64,000 nucleotides of DNA. Origin: Nostoc edaphicum CCNP1411. Its GTDB lineage: Bacteria > Cyanobacteriota > Cyanobacteriia > Cyanobacteriales > Nostocaceae. The notes beneath the pieces are model-generated. The model did not search any database. It was not told the DNA's origin and worked only from the letters and a program-made list of their open reading frames with translations. Below, piece by piece: positions 28,983-38,285 of the stretch. The position numbers and the translations under genes are program-made. Positions within the stretch are counted from its first letter, which is position 1, and every line of letters begins with the position of its first letter. The stretch covers positions 806,001-870,000 of the forward strand of contig NZ_CP054698.1 of NCBI RefSeq assembly GCF_014023275.1, read 5' to 3'.

Positions 28983-31900
28983 CTAAACCGTCACACCTTC
29001 CAACTCCTCATCTGTTAACTCATATAATTGGCGCAACTTATCTAACTTATCAGTATCAGCTTCCCAGAAACCCCGCCCATGCGCCTCCAACATTCTCCCT
29101 AAAATATTGCGAAAAGCTTCCGGATTTGCCTTGCGTAATTTATCCGCCATTTCTGCATCTAACGCATAAGTATCAGCCGCTTGGTCATAAACCCAATCAT
29201 CGGTAAAATCGGCAGTACCACCCCAACCAATTAACGCTGTCATCCGTTGGGAAATTTCAAATGCACCACCAGAACCTTGATTGGCCATCGCTTGCGCCCA
29301 TTTGGGATTTACCAATTTGGTGCGATACTCCATTCGTAGCAAATCATCTAAATTGCGGGGTGTAGTATCTTTCGAGAAACTTTCCACAAAACTGGTTGTA
29401 ACCTTCTTACCGCTTTGTTTTTCTGCCGCCTTTTTCAAACCGCCGGTGTTGGCGTAATATTCTTGAATATCCGTTAAACCATATTCTACCGAATCGATTT
29501 CTTGAACAATGCGATCGCTAGTTTTTAACAACGTATTCAAAACTTCCGGTCTAGCTTGACCTTTATCTTCTCTCCCATAGCTGAATACATTGCGACTTTG
29601 CCAAGTATTCCCCAACTCCTCACCAGATTCCCAGTTACCATCCACAACCCGATCATTTACCAAAGAACCAAAATCACCCGCCGGGTTAGAAAACAATCTC
29701 GCTGATGCATTTTCCACACCTTGGGCTTTTAAAGCCAAAGCGTGTTTCCTAATAAAATTCTGATCTTCCGATTCATCAACATCAGTCGCCCGTTGAAATA
29801 AATCATCCAACAATTCGATGATATTTACAAAACTATCCCGGAAAATCCCAGATAAATTACCCAACACATCAATACGGGGATGTCCAACTTCTATCAACGG
29901 TTTCAATTCATAACGAACAATTCTGCCAGTTCCTTCCTTAATAGGTTCAGCCCCCACCAATTCCAGCAGAATACCCAGAGATTCACCCTTAGTTTTAATT
30001 GCATCTAATCCCCATAACATCACCGCCACCGTTTCTGGATATTTATCATGTTCATCCAAATGCTGGGCGATAATTTTTTGAGCAATTTCTCGTCCGCGTT
30101 GGTATGCAGCAGGTGAAGGCATCCGATAAGGATCTAAAGCATGAATATTTCTCCCCGTAGGTAACACACCAGCCCCATCCCGCAACAAATCCCCACCAGG
30201 CGCAGGTGGAATATATTCCCCATTCAAACCCCTTAATAAATTCGTTAATTCATCCGTAGATTGCATTAACAAATCTTTTATTAGTCTTTCCTCTTGTTCT
30301 CTTTCTTCAGGTATTCCTTTCTCATCCCCAAAATAAGCCTCCAAATACGACGCCAATTCCTCCTCATTTGGTGCTTCTCCCAAAATATGCAACCCAGAAG
30401 AAAACAACCGATTTTCTAAAACTTGTAAATACTCATACAACTCCACTAAATAATCATCAAAAGCATGACTACTAAACATCCGAACATTTTCGGGAGTAAA
30501 GGCTATACCTAATTTTTTCGCATCTTCAAACGGACAATCTGCATCTAAACCAGAGTCCACAATTTTTTTACAAATCCCTTCCTTAAGCACATAATTCTTT
30601 TGCGGATCTTCGCGATACTCCGAGATTAAATCCCGCAATGACACCAATTCTTTATATAAACCTGCACGACCATAAGGCGGTACATTATGAGAAATCAACA
30701 CACCATAACCACGACGTTTTGCCAACATGGACTCAGAGGGATTATTTGCTGCATATATATATAGATTAGGCAAATTTCCTAACAGAATATCCGACCAAGA
30801 ATAACCAGTATTACCCAAAGGAGAACCAGGCAACCATTCCACTGTTCCATGCATCCCAAAGTGAACTAGAGCATCAGCTTGAAACTCATTTTGCAGCCAT
30901 TTATAATAAGCAACATATTGCGGATGGGGCGTTAAATCTCGTTCAAACATTAAGCGCATGGGGTCGCCTTGTATCCCCAAAGGTGGTTGTACTCCTATCC
31001 ACACATTTCCTAATTGCACACCGCCAATCTGAAATTCATCGCCATAAGTTTTAATTCCGGTTCCCGTGAGAGATTTCCATTGTTTTTCGATGCGAGATGT
31101 TTGCAGATATCCCAGCCATTTTTCTAATGTGCGAACATTTACACTATTTGTGGGGTGGGCATCTTGCCCGCCATTATCTAGGGGCAGGCGAGACGACTGC
31201 CCCACAAGAGGATTAGCTTCATCCGCTTCTTTCACCCAGCGAATCAATTCTTCTCCATCTTCCGGTAAATCCCCCACGGTATAACCTTGTTCTTTGAGTG
31301 CGTGGAGAAACTTCAGCAGACTACGCGGTACATTTAATAATGCAGCTGTGCCCACAGCGCCATAACCTGGAGGAAACCCATATAAAATTATGGCAATCTT
31401 GCGTTCTGATGCAGGTTTTTGCCGCAAAGACACCCAAGTTTTCACCCTACCAATTAATCGCTGCACTCGTTCGGGAACCAGATAAATATTTTCGCCCACC
31501 AAACCACCGAGGGGAACGGTATCAATCGCCCCATCCAATTCTGGTAACGCGTACAACACCACACTTTGCAATCCGCCAACACCTTGGCGTGTCCACGAGG
31601 AAATATCTTGAATTAATAGAGGTGCTGCAACAATATAAGGTACATTCTTGGCTGTGAGGATGCGCTTTGCTACTTCTACCTGACGCCCTGCTTCCATTGA
31701 ACCAGCCGGGCCACCCACTAAAGGAAAGCCAATTGTGGAAACGATCGCATCTACTTTTACTGCTTCACTAGAAAGTGAGGCTGTCTCGATATTACCTAGT
31801 TGTCGTTGCTGAATTTCATAGTCGGTTGTCATCAAATCTCGTACCGCCACGTGTCCTTCTACGCCGTTGATGAAGATGGGTAAAGGAGTTAAGCCGGCTT

Positions 31901-32729
31901 TTTCAAAACTGCGAATTAGTTGCGGAATGTAGGGTTGTTTGGTGATGACGTGTTTTCGGTAGAGGAGAATTCCGATAACTGGGGAGTGGGGAGTGGGGAG
32001 TGGGGAATGGGAATTAGTCATGTTCTCTATTCCCCACTCCCTATTCCCCATTCCCTTCTTCTGATACCATTCCAAATAGTCGCGGGGGGATTCAAAAAAA
32101 CCTGGATAGTCGGGGTGGAGTAATCCGATGTTGGGGGTTTCAATTAGCGGGGGAATGTCGCCGACTTTTAAATCTAAGTATTTTTCTGCCAGTGTCCAGA
32201 ATAATGAAGCGACGTTTTCTGGGCCGCCAGCATTCCAGTAACCATAGATAATTAACCAGTTGCGTAAGTCTTGGACTTTTTGCACTGGGACATATTTCAG
32301 TAGTTTGGGGCCAATTTTTAAGAAGCTGATGTAACCAGCGAGTTTGTCTTCTTCTCGTCCGTTGCTAAATTTGTCGAGGATGAATTTAACTGGTTTGGGC
32401 ATTCCTTTGGGTTTGTCGCCAATGGCAAAGTCACCCAGCTTGGTTAAACTCATCAATTCCAAGGCTGACTCAAAGACTAGGCGGATGGGAATTTTGGAAA
32501 TGCGATCGCGCAGCCACACAACCTGGTCATAATCAAATAGGAGGCTGCCGAAAAACACATCAGCGCCATCAAGTGCTGCTTCTACCTCGGTGCGTTTGTT
32601 GGTAAGATCGCGATCGCTAAATACCCGAATATCCAACTCCAGACAGCGAGAGTTAGCCAAAAAGGCTGCTTTTCTATACAAGTCAGCGTTGAACGATTCA
32701 AACCCAGCAACCAAGACGATGCGTTTCAT
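28983..32729 (-). CDS. bchH: BchH/ChlH-CobN family chelatase large subunit
   Basis: A 1248-residue member of the magnesium-protoporphyrin/cobalt chelatase large-subunit family. It has an N-terminal DUF3479-type domain (about 1-180; GSLLFDYDQV, LVFESALELMSL) and a long CobN/Mg-chelatase domain (about 185-1240; YGFPPGYGAVGTAALLNVP, HFGMHGTVEWLPG, MPSPAAYQRGREIA, NPKWAQAMANQGSGGAFEI). These are the conserved His/Glu-rich tetrapyrrole-binding blocks. It is somewhat shorter than canonical ChlH (about 1330), with a different N-terminus, so it may be a second, divergent copy inserting Mg or Co. No chlD/chlI or cobS/cobT partner is in this window. Two repeat elements sit in frame at 31148-31207 and 31980-32056. 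Confidence 0.85.
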   Translation of the reverse strand: MKRIVLVAGFESFNADLYRKAAFLANSRCLELDIRVFSDRDLTNKRTEVEAALDGADVFFGSLLFDYDQVVWLRDRISKIPIRLVFESALELMSLTKLGDFAIGDKPKGMPKPVKFILDKFSNGREEDKLAGYISFLKIGPKLLKYVPVQKVQDLRNWLIIYGYWNAGGPENVASLFWTLAEKYLDLKVGDIPPLIETPNIGLLHPDYPGFFESPRDYLEWYQKKGMGNREWGIENMTNSHSPLPTPHSPVIGILLYRKHVITKQPYIPQLIRSFEKAGLTPLPIFINGVEGHVAVRDLMTTDYEIQQRQLGNIETASLSSEAVKVDAIVSTIGFPLVGGPAGSMEAGRQVEVAKRILTAKNVPYIVAAPLLIQDISSWTRQGVGGLQSVVLYALPELDGAIDTVPLGGLVGENIYLVPERVQRLIGRVKTWVSLRQKPASERKIAIILYGFPPGYGAVGTAALLNVPRSLLKFLHALKEQGYTVGDLPEDGEELIRWVKEADEANPLVGQSSRLPLDNGGQDAHPTNSVNVRTLEKWLGYLQTSRIEKQWKSLTGTGIKTYGDEFQIGGVQLGNVWIGVQPPLGIQGDPMRLMFERDLTPHPQYVAYYKWLQNEFQADALVHFGMHGTVEWLPGSPLGNTGYSWSDILLGNLPNLYIYAANNPSESMLAKRRGYGVLISHNVPPYGRAGLYKELVSLRDLISEYREDPQKNYVLKEGICKKIVDSGLDADCPFEDAKKLGIAFTPENVRMFSSHAFDDYLVELYEYLQVLENRLFSSGLHILGEAPNEEELASYLEAYFGDEKGIPEEREQEERLIKDLLMQSTDELTNLLRGLNGEYIPPAPGGDLLRDGAGVLPTGRNIHALDPYRMPSPAAYQRGREIAQKIIAQHLDEHDKYPETVAVMLWGLDAIKTKGESLGILLELVGAEPIKEGTGRIVRYELKPLIEVGHPRIDVLGNLSGIFRDSFVNIIELLDDLFQRATDVDESEDQNFIRKHALALKAQGVENASARLFSNPAGDFGSLVNDRVVDGNWESGEELGNTWQSRNVFSYGREDKGQARPEVLNTLLKTSDRIVQEIDSVEYGLTDIQEYYANTGGLKKAAEKQSGKKVTTSFVESFSKDTTPRNLDDLLRMEYRTKLVNPKWAQAMANQGSGGAFEISQRMTALIGWGGTADFTDDWVYDQAADTYALDAEMADKLRKANPEAFRNILGRMLEAHGRGFWEADTDKLDKLRQLYELTDEELEGVTV
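31148..31207. repeat. 60-bp palindromic TTGTGGGG element inside the chelatase gene
   Basis: Termini TTGTGGGG (31148-31155) and CCCCACAA (31200-31207) enclose complementary GGGCATCTTGCCCG and GGGGCAGGCGAGACGACTG. Length 60 bases, so the frame is kept; it encodes a surface-loop-like segment NPLVGQSSRLPLDNGGQDA. Confidence 0.8.
31980..32056. repeat. In-frame inverted STRR tract inside the chelatase gene
   Basis: Heptamers GGGGAGT/GGGGAAT run one way, and TCCCCACTCC followed by CTATTCCCCATTCCC runs the other, so the tract folds into a hairpin. It is translated as a Gly/Asn-rich then Ser/Pro/His-rich insert (about residues 225-250). Confidence 0.85.
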
Positions 32730-33724
32730 GCCTGTAAACTACGAAATATTTCTTTACTTAAATTTTAAACGTGCTTTCAGGCTGATTGTTAAATATCTAC
32801 CCACAGATTCCGGTCATTAGTTCCTTGAAGGAGTTAGGGCTTCACTATCACCAAAGCCTTTGGGATATTTTGATAAAAGTTGTGATGTGTTTAAGCTAAA
32901 TCTGATTTATTAATGAAATTATCCAGTAACTTCACAAAATTTAAAGATCCCATATTTAGCCTCATTTATTAAGCAGTCTATTTAATTGATCTCCCGCAAG
33001 TGTATAGAAGCGATCGCGTATTCGTTAATACTATGAAGAGTGCTGAGTTCCAAGTGCTGTACATGGATAGCGGGGCGTTGAGCCAGTGCTGAGTTGAAAG
33101 ACCGCCCACCAAAAGCGAGTATCAACCTTCTCTCTATAAGAAGATTCCACCCACACTCTTGCGGGGCTTTTACGCCCTGTGCGAAAGTACTAAGTACTTC
33201 TTAAATTTACTCAGCACTCAGCACTCAGCACTCAGCACTGAGTGTGTAAAGTATTATGTGTTAAGCTGCTCAGGGTTAACAGGAAGCCAAGGATAAATTC
33301 TGTAAAGGGTTTACGACTCTATAAGCCCAGATTCATATCAGAAAACATGTTCGGTTTAGGGATTTGGGCATCCAACTAGGTACATTTGTCATAGCTTTCT
33401 ACTTTTATAAAGAGTTATTATCTGAATAATGGAGGCAATTGCAGCATTTCAATTTATTGCAAAAATTAACTGGTTATTCCCGATATTGATAAATTACAAT
33501 GGTTGTGTTTTATGTGGCAATACACTTTGAATTAGTGAATATTACCACATAAAATTTGCTGTTCAAGTTCGCACAAAAACTTATTTTGTTTACTAGCGTA
33601 GTAATGCTGAAAATAATGCAAGCGTTGCTAACAAGTACTTCAATAAATTTATTAACAAAACTTTGTCTCTATAATTGTAAAAGTTTTGACCTAGCGTAAA
33701 AATAAGTAAGTTGAGGATGAAATC
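32730..33724. other. 995-bp non-coding region with STRR and hairpins
   Basis: No gene found. 33210-33241 is a CTCAGCA heptamer tract, and isolated GTGCTGAG units lie at about 33036-33090. 33508-33554 is a 15-bp stem (TTTTATGTGGCAATA with TATTACCACATAAAA, one mismatch) about 170 bases before the amidase gene. The rest is AT-rich and probably carries the promoters of the divergent chelatase and amidase genes. Confidence 0.6.
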
Positions 33725-34666
33725 ATGAAATTTGGAATTGATAGTGGGCACAATTGTCCACCAGACACAGGAGCTAGAGGAATCAAAGTTGAGGATAATT
33801 TAACTCTAGATGTAGGTAATAGAGTTATAGCTAAGTTAAGAGCTTTAGGACATGAAGTCGTAGTATGTAAACCAAGTAGTGCTAGAACAGTAACCGAATC
33901 ACTATCAAAAAGATGTTCTACAGCTAATGCCAGTAGAGTAGATATTTACGTCTCGATTCATTTTAATGCTTTTAACAGACAAGCCAATGGCACAGAAGTA
34001 TTTGCAACTAGCGAAAATGGGAGAAAAATCGCTAAACCTGTATTAGATGAAATCGTCAAGTTGGGATTTTTTAATCGCGGTGTTAAGAGTGGTTCCCACT
34101 TGTATGTCCTGAAAAATACAAATATGCCTGCGATTCTTGTAGAATGTTGCTTCATTGATTCGCAAAAAGATATGAATCTTTTTAATCCAGAAACAATGGC
34201 CAATGCAATTGTTAAAGGCTTAACTGGTAAACTGCCAAGTGCTCCTGTTCCCCCTGTGCAAGATGAAGAAGATAATGTAGATGAAACTATTCTCAGACTG
34301 CAAAAAGCCTTAAATAGATTCAAAATAAGTGATAGAAATGGTAAGGTTTTAGTAGAAGATGGCTTCATTGGGGCTAACACAAAATCCGCCACAGAAAAAT
34401 TTCAGACTATTGTTGGAGTTCAGCCAACTGGAGTTGCTGATACAGTTACATGGAATGCTATCAATCTAATTTTGGCAAAGCGAATTATTCGACCAAACCA
34501 TGCCGGTGGTGCAGTTGTCAGATACTTGCAATACCGTTTAGGAGTTGATAATGATGGCGTCTATGGGCCGCAAACAGAGGTTGCAGTTAAGAACTTTCAG
34601 AAGCAAAATGGTTTAGATGCCGATGGTATTATCGGGCCTGCTAGCTGGCAGAAATTAATTGGTTAG
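33725..34666 (+). CDS. N-acetylmuramoyl-L-alanine amidase with peptidoglycan-binding domains
   Basis: A 313-residue zinc amidase that cleaves the lactyl-Ala bond of peptidoglycan. The Amidase_3 domain (1-175) has zinc ligands His9 (SGHN), Glu23 and His79 (SIHFNA), and catalytic Glu140 (ILVECCFIDS). Two PG_binding_1-like modules follow (about 190-245 and 250-313; DGFIGANTKSATEKFQ, DGVYGPQTEVAVKNFQ). No signal peptide is evident, unlike AmiC-type septal amidases, so export may be non-classical, or the enzyme may be lysin-like. A GAGGATGAAATC leader precedes the ATG. Confidence 0.93.
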   Translation: MKFGIDSGHNCPPDTGARGIKVEDNLTLDVGNRVIAKLRALGHEVVVCKPSSARTVTESLSKRCSTANASRVDIYVSIHFNAFNRQANGTEVFATSENGRKIAKPVLDEIVKLGFFNRGVKSGSHLYVLKNTNMPAILVECCFIDSQKDMNLFNPETMANAIVKGLTGKLPSAPVPPVQDEEDNVDETILRLQKALNRFKISDRNGKVLVEDGFIGANTKSATEKFQTIVGVQPTGVADTVTWNAINLILAKRIIRPNHAGGAVVRYLQYRLGVDNDGVYGPQTEVAVKNFQKQNGLDADGIIGPASWQKLIG

Positions 34667-34700
34667 ACTAAAGCTGTTTGAAATGTAAAGCGTAAACTAC

Positions 34701-34731
34701 CACCACTGACCTGAGTAGAGGTTCAGTGGTG
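34701..34731. terminator. Hairpin between convergent amidase and LURP genes
   Basis: Arms CACCACTGACCT (34701-34712) and AGGTTCAGTGGTG (34719-34731) pair with one bulge. It lies between two converging genes and lacks a strong T-run on either strand, so it is a candidate bidirectional terminator only. Confidence 0.5.
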
Positions 34732-34759
34732 TGCCTTCATGCTTCAGCTTTTAGTCGGA

Positions 34760-35344
34760 TTAGCCACGGTTTCGTTCTAGCAGTAGCATCATCAGCAAGC
34801 TTAACAAAATTTGCTGCTCCTGGCGATCGCTGAGTTGATCCACAGCTTTGATGATAAATTTTCTGGAGAGGAAAGTGGGGATTTTTTCCAAACGCATCAC
34901 AATCGTGCCATCAGCTCGGCTAACCAGGTAGACTGGGTTAAAAACATAACCAGTGAACATACCCACAATGGGGATTTCTGCAAAGAGAGCATCAGCAATT
35001 TTCACCCACGGATTTTTCTCCTGGATGTTCAAAACAGTCGTGTCACCATCAAAAATGTCATAACGCGCACGCCAAAGAGATTTTAATCCGCGTCGTTTTA
35101 CTGAACCAATGTAAGTACCGTTGCTATCGGTAAAGTTATAGCGTGCCGAGAAGTCAATAATGCGATCTGCTTTGATGTAGTATATAGGAAGACTTTGTTC
35201 AGCATCAGCAAAAATTGTAATTGCTTCCTTGAGCTTGAAGAGTTTCTGTTTGACATAGAAAGCCAAATTCCCTTGAGCATCAACAACAGATATTTGTGGT
35301 GCTAAAGCCCAGAATTTAAAGGTTAGCTCCAGAGGATACTGCAT
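34760..35344 (-). CDS. LURP-one-related (DUF567, Tubby-like) protein
   Basis: A 194-residue protein with the LURP-one/tubby-C beta-barrel pattern: ISVVDAQGNLAFYVKQKLFKL and DSNGTYIGSVKRRGLKSLWR, each in consecutive strands, then YVFNPVYLVSRADGTIVMRL. A hydrophobic C-terminal helix follows (ILLSLLMMLLL). Bacterial members have no established function; the fold can bind phospholipids. It is monocistronic on the minus strand. Confidence 0.8.
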   Translation of the reverse strand: MQYPLELTFKFWALAPQISVVDAQGNLAFYVKQKLFKLKEAITIFADAEQSLPIYYIKADRIIDFSARYNFTDSNGTYIGSVKRRGLKSLWRARYDIFDGDTTVLNIQEKNPWVKIADALFAEIPIVGMFTGYVFNPVYLVSRADGTIVMRLEKIPTFLSRKFIIKAVDQLSDRQEQQILLSLLMMLLLERNRG

Positions 35345-35673
35345 AATTTTGGTTAAAACATGAAAATTATCATCCTATTAATCCCAATTCTAGGCAAAAA
35401 GTAACATTAATCCCAATACAGTTCAGATAAGACCAAAACACTTGTAGAGACGGCGATTTATCGCGTCTTGTAGAGACGGCAATTTATCGCGTCTCGAAAA
35501 CCCACAATTTTGTACAATTAGCCCTTAACCCAAGCATATTGACATTGATCCTGGTGACTGCTAGCAGCAGTTAAAAAATTTTGGTCAAGGATGCATAAAC
35601 AAATAAAGGTCAACCTATTAGGTAAGTGAAGAGGTTAAAACCCAAAACACACTAACACTTAAACATTAGGAAA
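35345..35673. other. Spacer with a degenerate MITE and double GAGACGG hairpin
   Basis: 35414-35541 is bounded by CAATACAGTTCAGATAAG and CCTTAACCCAAGCATATTG, degenerate versions of the terminal inverted repeats at 51357-51480. It holds two copies of TAGAGACGGCGATTTATCGC-type hairpins. The last 130 bases carry the leader and ribosome-binding site (TTAGGAAA) of the next gene. Confidence 0.65.
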
Positions 35674-36336
35674 ATGACCATGAAATTCCGTCACTTAACT
35701 AGTTCTTTGCTAACAGCTACCGCACTTCTAACTATTACACTACCAGCTTTCGCCGGCCCTTTTGATGTTAAGTCAACTGGTATCTTCAAACCGGCTACTA
35801 TTACGCCCGGAGCCGCTGTAGGGAATGTAATTCCTAGGACTCCAACTCCTGGCTCACCTAGCAATCCAGTTGGTAATACTGAAATTCAAGGATTAGGCGA
35901 CCATCAATCTTGGGTTGACCCGAAAACACTAGCAAATGACCCCCGCGCTTTGTGCAGTGATGTTGGCTTGGGTAATAGCACCCGCAGCAGTTCTAGCAAA
36001 CTTGCCTTGGTAAACTCTAGCAATACTCGTTCCAGTTCTGCCGAAAGCCACAATGACGGTGGTGGTGGAGGTTTTAGCTTTTTGGGTATTGGTGCTAGCG
36101 GTAGTGGTTCTAGCCAAGGTAGTAAAAATAATAGTAATTCCCGCGATCAAAGCAGCAACCGCACAGAGGAAAATAGTAGTAGTTCTTCAACAGTTGTTCA
36201 AGGTAGGAATTGCGATGCTTTTGTTAACTCCGCCGCTGCTAGAGATATGAATTACGAAGATAACCTCACCCAGCGCTATGAAATAAAAACTGGTCGTCGC
36301 GGACAGCAAGTCAATCAATTGTTGGAAAATAAATAA
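35674..36336 (+). CDS. Exported Ser/Asn/Gly-rich hypothetical protein
   Basis: A 220-residue protein with a clear Sec signal peptide (FRHLTSSLLTATALLTITLP, cleavage after AFA, about residue 27). The mature part is low in complexity: Pro/Gly/Thr-rich (30-80), then Ser/Asn/Gly-rich (105-175), with two Cys (SDVGLG region and RNCDAF) that could form a disulphide. The C-terminus is charged. It is followed 50 bases later by another small exported protein, and the two probably form an operon. No family recognised. Confidence 0.75.
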   Translation: MTMKFRHLTSSLLTATALLTITLPAFAGPFDVKSTGIFKPATITPGAAVGNVIPRTPTPGSPSNPVGNTEIQGLGDHQSWVDPKTLANDPRALCSDVGLGNSTRSSSSKLALVNSSNTRSSSAESHNDGGGGGFSFLGIGASGSGSSQGSKNNSNSRDQSSNRTEENSSSSSTVVQGRNCDAFVNSAAARDMNYEDNLTQRYEIKTGRRGQQVNQLLENK

Positions 36337-36385
36337 GAGTCAAAGGACAACAAACAATTGCTTTCTTTAGCCGTTAGGAGAAACT

Positions 36386-36805
36386 ATGAAAAACAGGCTA
36401 AGAGGGAAAATTATTATCCTGACTACAACCATGTTTTTGTCCATAACATCTTTTGCAAGCGCACAAACTGCCAATCCTTATCGCACAATTCGTGAGTCTC
36501 AAATCCTTCCCTATTTGCTAGATAATCCCAATGAAAACTCATTGGTAAGAGTGCGTTGTCTTGCCATAGATAGAAAACGACAAAGTATTAGAGATAGCAT
36601 CCTGCAACCTACTCCTAGCGATCGCAATCACACTGTTATCATTGAAGTAGAGGGAAGTTGTCGCAATTTCAGGATTCGCTCTCAAAACGACTCAGATTTT
36701 TCTGATGTCCCCGCCTATCATCCCTACTTAGATGATAATCATGCTGACTTTGACGACTCTTGGCTAACCCGTAAAGGTTCTGGATGGTATTGGCTATTAC
36801 GTTAG
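36386..36805 (+). CDS. Small exported hypothetical protein
   Basis: A 139-residue protein with a strong TTAGGAG ribosome-binding site and a Sec signal peptide (about 1-27, ending ASA before QTANPY). The mature part has two Cys (VRCLAID and GSCRNF) and an acidic Asp/His-rich C-terminus (DDNHADFDDSW). No recognised domain. Pairing with the upstream exported protein suggests a shared envelope or extracellular role. Confidence 0.75.
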   Translation: MKNRLRGKIIILTTTMFLSITSFASAQTANPYRTIRESQILPYLLDNPNENSLVRVRCLAIDRKRQSIRDSILQPTPSDRNHTVIIEVEGSCRNFRIRSQNDSDFSDVPAYHPYLDDNHADFDDSWLTRKGSGWYWLLR

Positions 36806-36837
36806 TTCCCTTGACCTAAAATAATTAAAAGAGATAA

Positions 36838-36959
36838 CCAGGGCGTAGGAAGTCACCTATGCTGTTGACAGGAATATGTTCAACTTAACCAGATTAACGT
36901 TTGATAAGTATCAATCGCATTTGGTCATAGGTAATTTCCTATCGCTCTGGTGCTTTTTT
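36838..36959 (+). ncRNA. Candidate structured RNA or palindromic element with T-run
   Basis: The left arm 36838-36861 and right arm 36926-36950 are complementary over about 24 bases with few mismatches (CCAGGGCG...CACCTATG versus CATAGGT...CTCTGG), and TTTTTT follows at 36954. It is either a large terminator-tailed hairpin RNA or a MITE-like palindrome between the exported-protein pair and the CRISPR operon. No protein is encoded. Confidence 0.4.
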
Positions 36960-37104
36960 GGCGGTGAAGTTTCGCCAAAAGTATAAAAGTAAAGGGCTTT
37001 TCAAGCCTATAACAATCATTACTGCTTTATTGTATAAATGGGCACATTTTTGCTTGGCTTATTCAACGGAAATTTATATTCTTCTCAATCACAACTAATC
37101 CTCT

Positions 37105-38247
37105 TCATTGATTGACATTATCCTTGAGCGCCCGCCGGGCTAACTTTACGTAAGTTTTCACAGTAGCATAGGGCATCTCTAAATCTTGGGATATAACCTG
37201 CAATGATTCTCCCATCTCTCTGCGTGCTAGGATAGTTGCCCAAGTAGAAGCAATTTTATCAGTGCGATCGCCTCCTGTGCGTTTTCGTTGTGCGGTGAAT
37301 ACCGCTGTCAACTCATCAATGCGTTCTCCCAGTAGATTTGTTAGCACCTGAGTCGGTAAGTTTACCACTGGTTCCACCCAATCTAAGCGAGTTTGTCCCA
37401 GTCCAAAAGTAGTTTTGTGTCCGGTACCGCAATAGGGAGCCAGTCGAGCCAAAGCATAAAACAACTCGGTAAACTCAGAGTTCGCCAAAGCCGCCTTACT
37501 CAAACTACAAGACATTGCCCCTGTGAACCCAGTCACTGAACCTCGCTTGCCAGCCGCTACCTTCACCGACTCCAAGCGATGCTGATGGATAATTACCCCT
37601 TCATCTATCCAATCGAGAAAAGCTTCTTGTGCGATTGGGATTCCTGAAAAGTCATTCCAGCGACGCAGATAGCTGTGAAAGAGATTTACTGGCACCGGCA
37701 GGGGGAAATGATGACCCTTGCGGCGAAAGCTGGTAGGCGAGACAAAGCTGAAGTTGACGTTAGAGGGTTTCTCTGGCTGTGACTGCAATAATTGCGCGTA
37801 GGTAGTGGGTGGATGGGCGATACTCACCTGTTTTATTTGCAGGGGAGCACCTCTTAAGTCCAGAATTTGGGGCAGTTGGGTTAACCATTGTTTGAGAAAC
37901 TGCACCACTCTTGGAGACAAAGCATTAACGTGCCAGCGGTAAATTTGCTTGGCTTCCAATTGCAGTTGTCTTCCACTGGCGAGGAGTTGACCTTCTAGCG
38001 CCGAAATATTGAAGGGCTTTTCTGACTCTCCGTCATGGAGATATGCAGAAAGTTCTGGGTTGAATTGCCTTACTTGGTCAAGAAACCAGGCATGGAGTCC
38101 AATTGTGTACTGGGAGTAGAGGGAAGTGGAAGTGGTTGGCTCAAGTTCAAACACCAATCCCACCAGTTCAGTGTCATCTGCCCATGTGGGAAGAGACTCT
38201 GGCTGTGTCTTGGTTTTGCGCCTAGTGGATATAGCTGCTTTTGGCAT
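37105..38247 (-). CDS. cas6: Cas6-type CRISPR RNA endoribonuclease with C-terminal HTH extension
   Basis: A 380-residue pre-crRNA processing RAMP protein. Two ferredoxin-like parts end in the glycine-rich loop YCGTGHKTTFGLGQTRL (272-288), the Cas6 signature; a candidate catalytic His lies near residue 52 (GLHAW). About 90 extra residues follow. Within them ESLQVISQDLEMPYATVKTY (348-367) looks like a sigma-factor/LuxR-type helix-turn-helix, which ordinary Cas6 lacks. It is the last gene of the III-D operon, separated from the preceding gene by a 169-base leader carrying CRISPR-repeat-like hairpins. Confidence 0.9.
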   Translation of the reverse strand: MPKAAISTRRKTKTQPESLPTWADDTELVGLVFELEPTTSTSLYSQYTIGLHAWFLDQVRQFNPELSAYLHDGESEKPFNISALEGQLLASGRQLQLEAKQIYRWHVNALSPRVVQFLKQWLTQLPQILDLRGAPLQIKQVSIAHPPTTYAQLLQSQPEKPSNVNFSFVSPTSFRRKGHHFPLPVPVNLFHSYLRRWNDFSGIPIAQEAFLDWIDEGVIIHQHRLESVKVAAGKRGSVTGFTGAMSCSLSKAALANSEFTELFYALARLAPYCGTGHKTTFGLGQTRLDWVEPVVNLPTQVLTNLLGERIDELTAVFTAQRKRTGGDRTDKIASTWATILARREMGESLQVISQDLEMPYATVKTYVKLARRALKDNVNQ

Positions 38248-38285
38248 CGCTGATTGCTATGCAAATGATGTCAAATATTGTATCA

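Noticed and set aside
31298..31657. Plus-strand 119-codon frame
   Set aside because: Antisense shadow inside the chelatase gene, whose conserved domain is on the minus strand.
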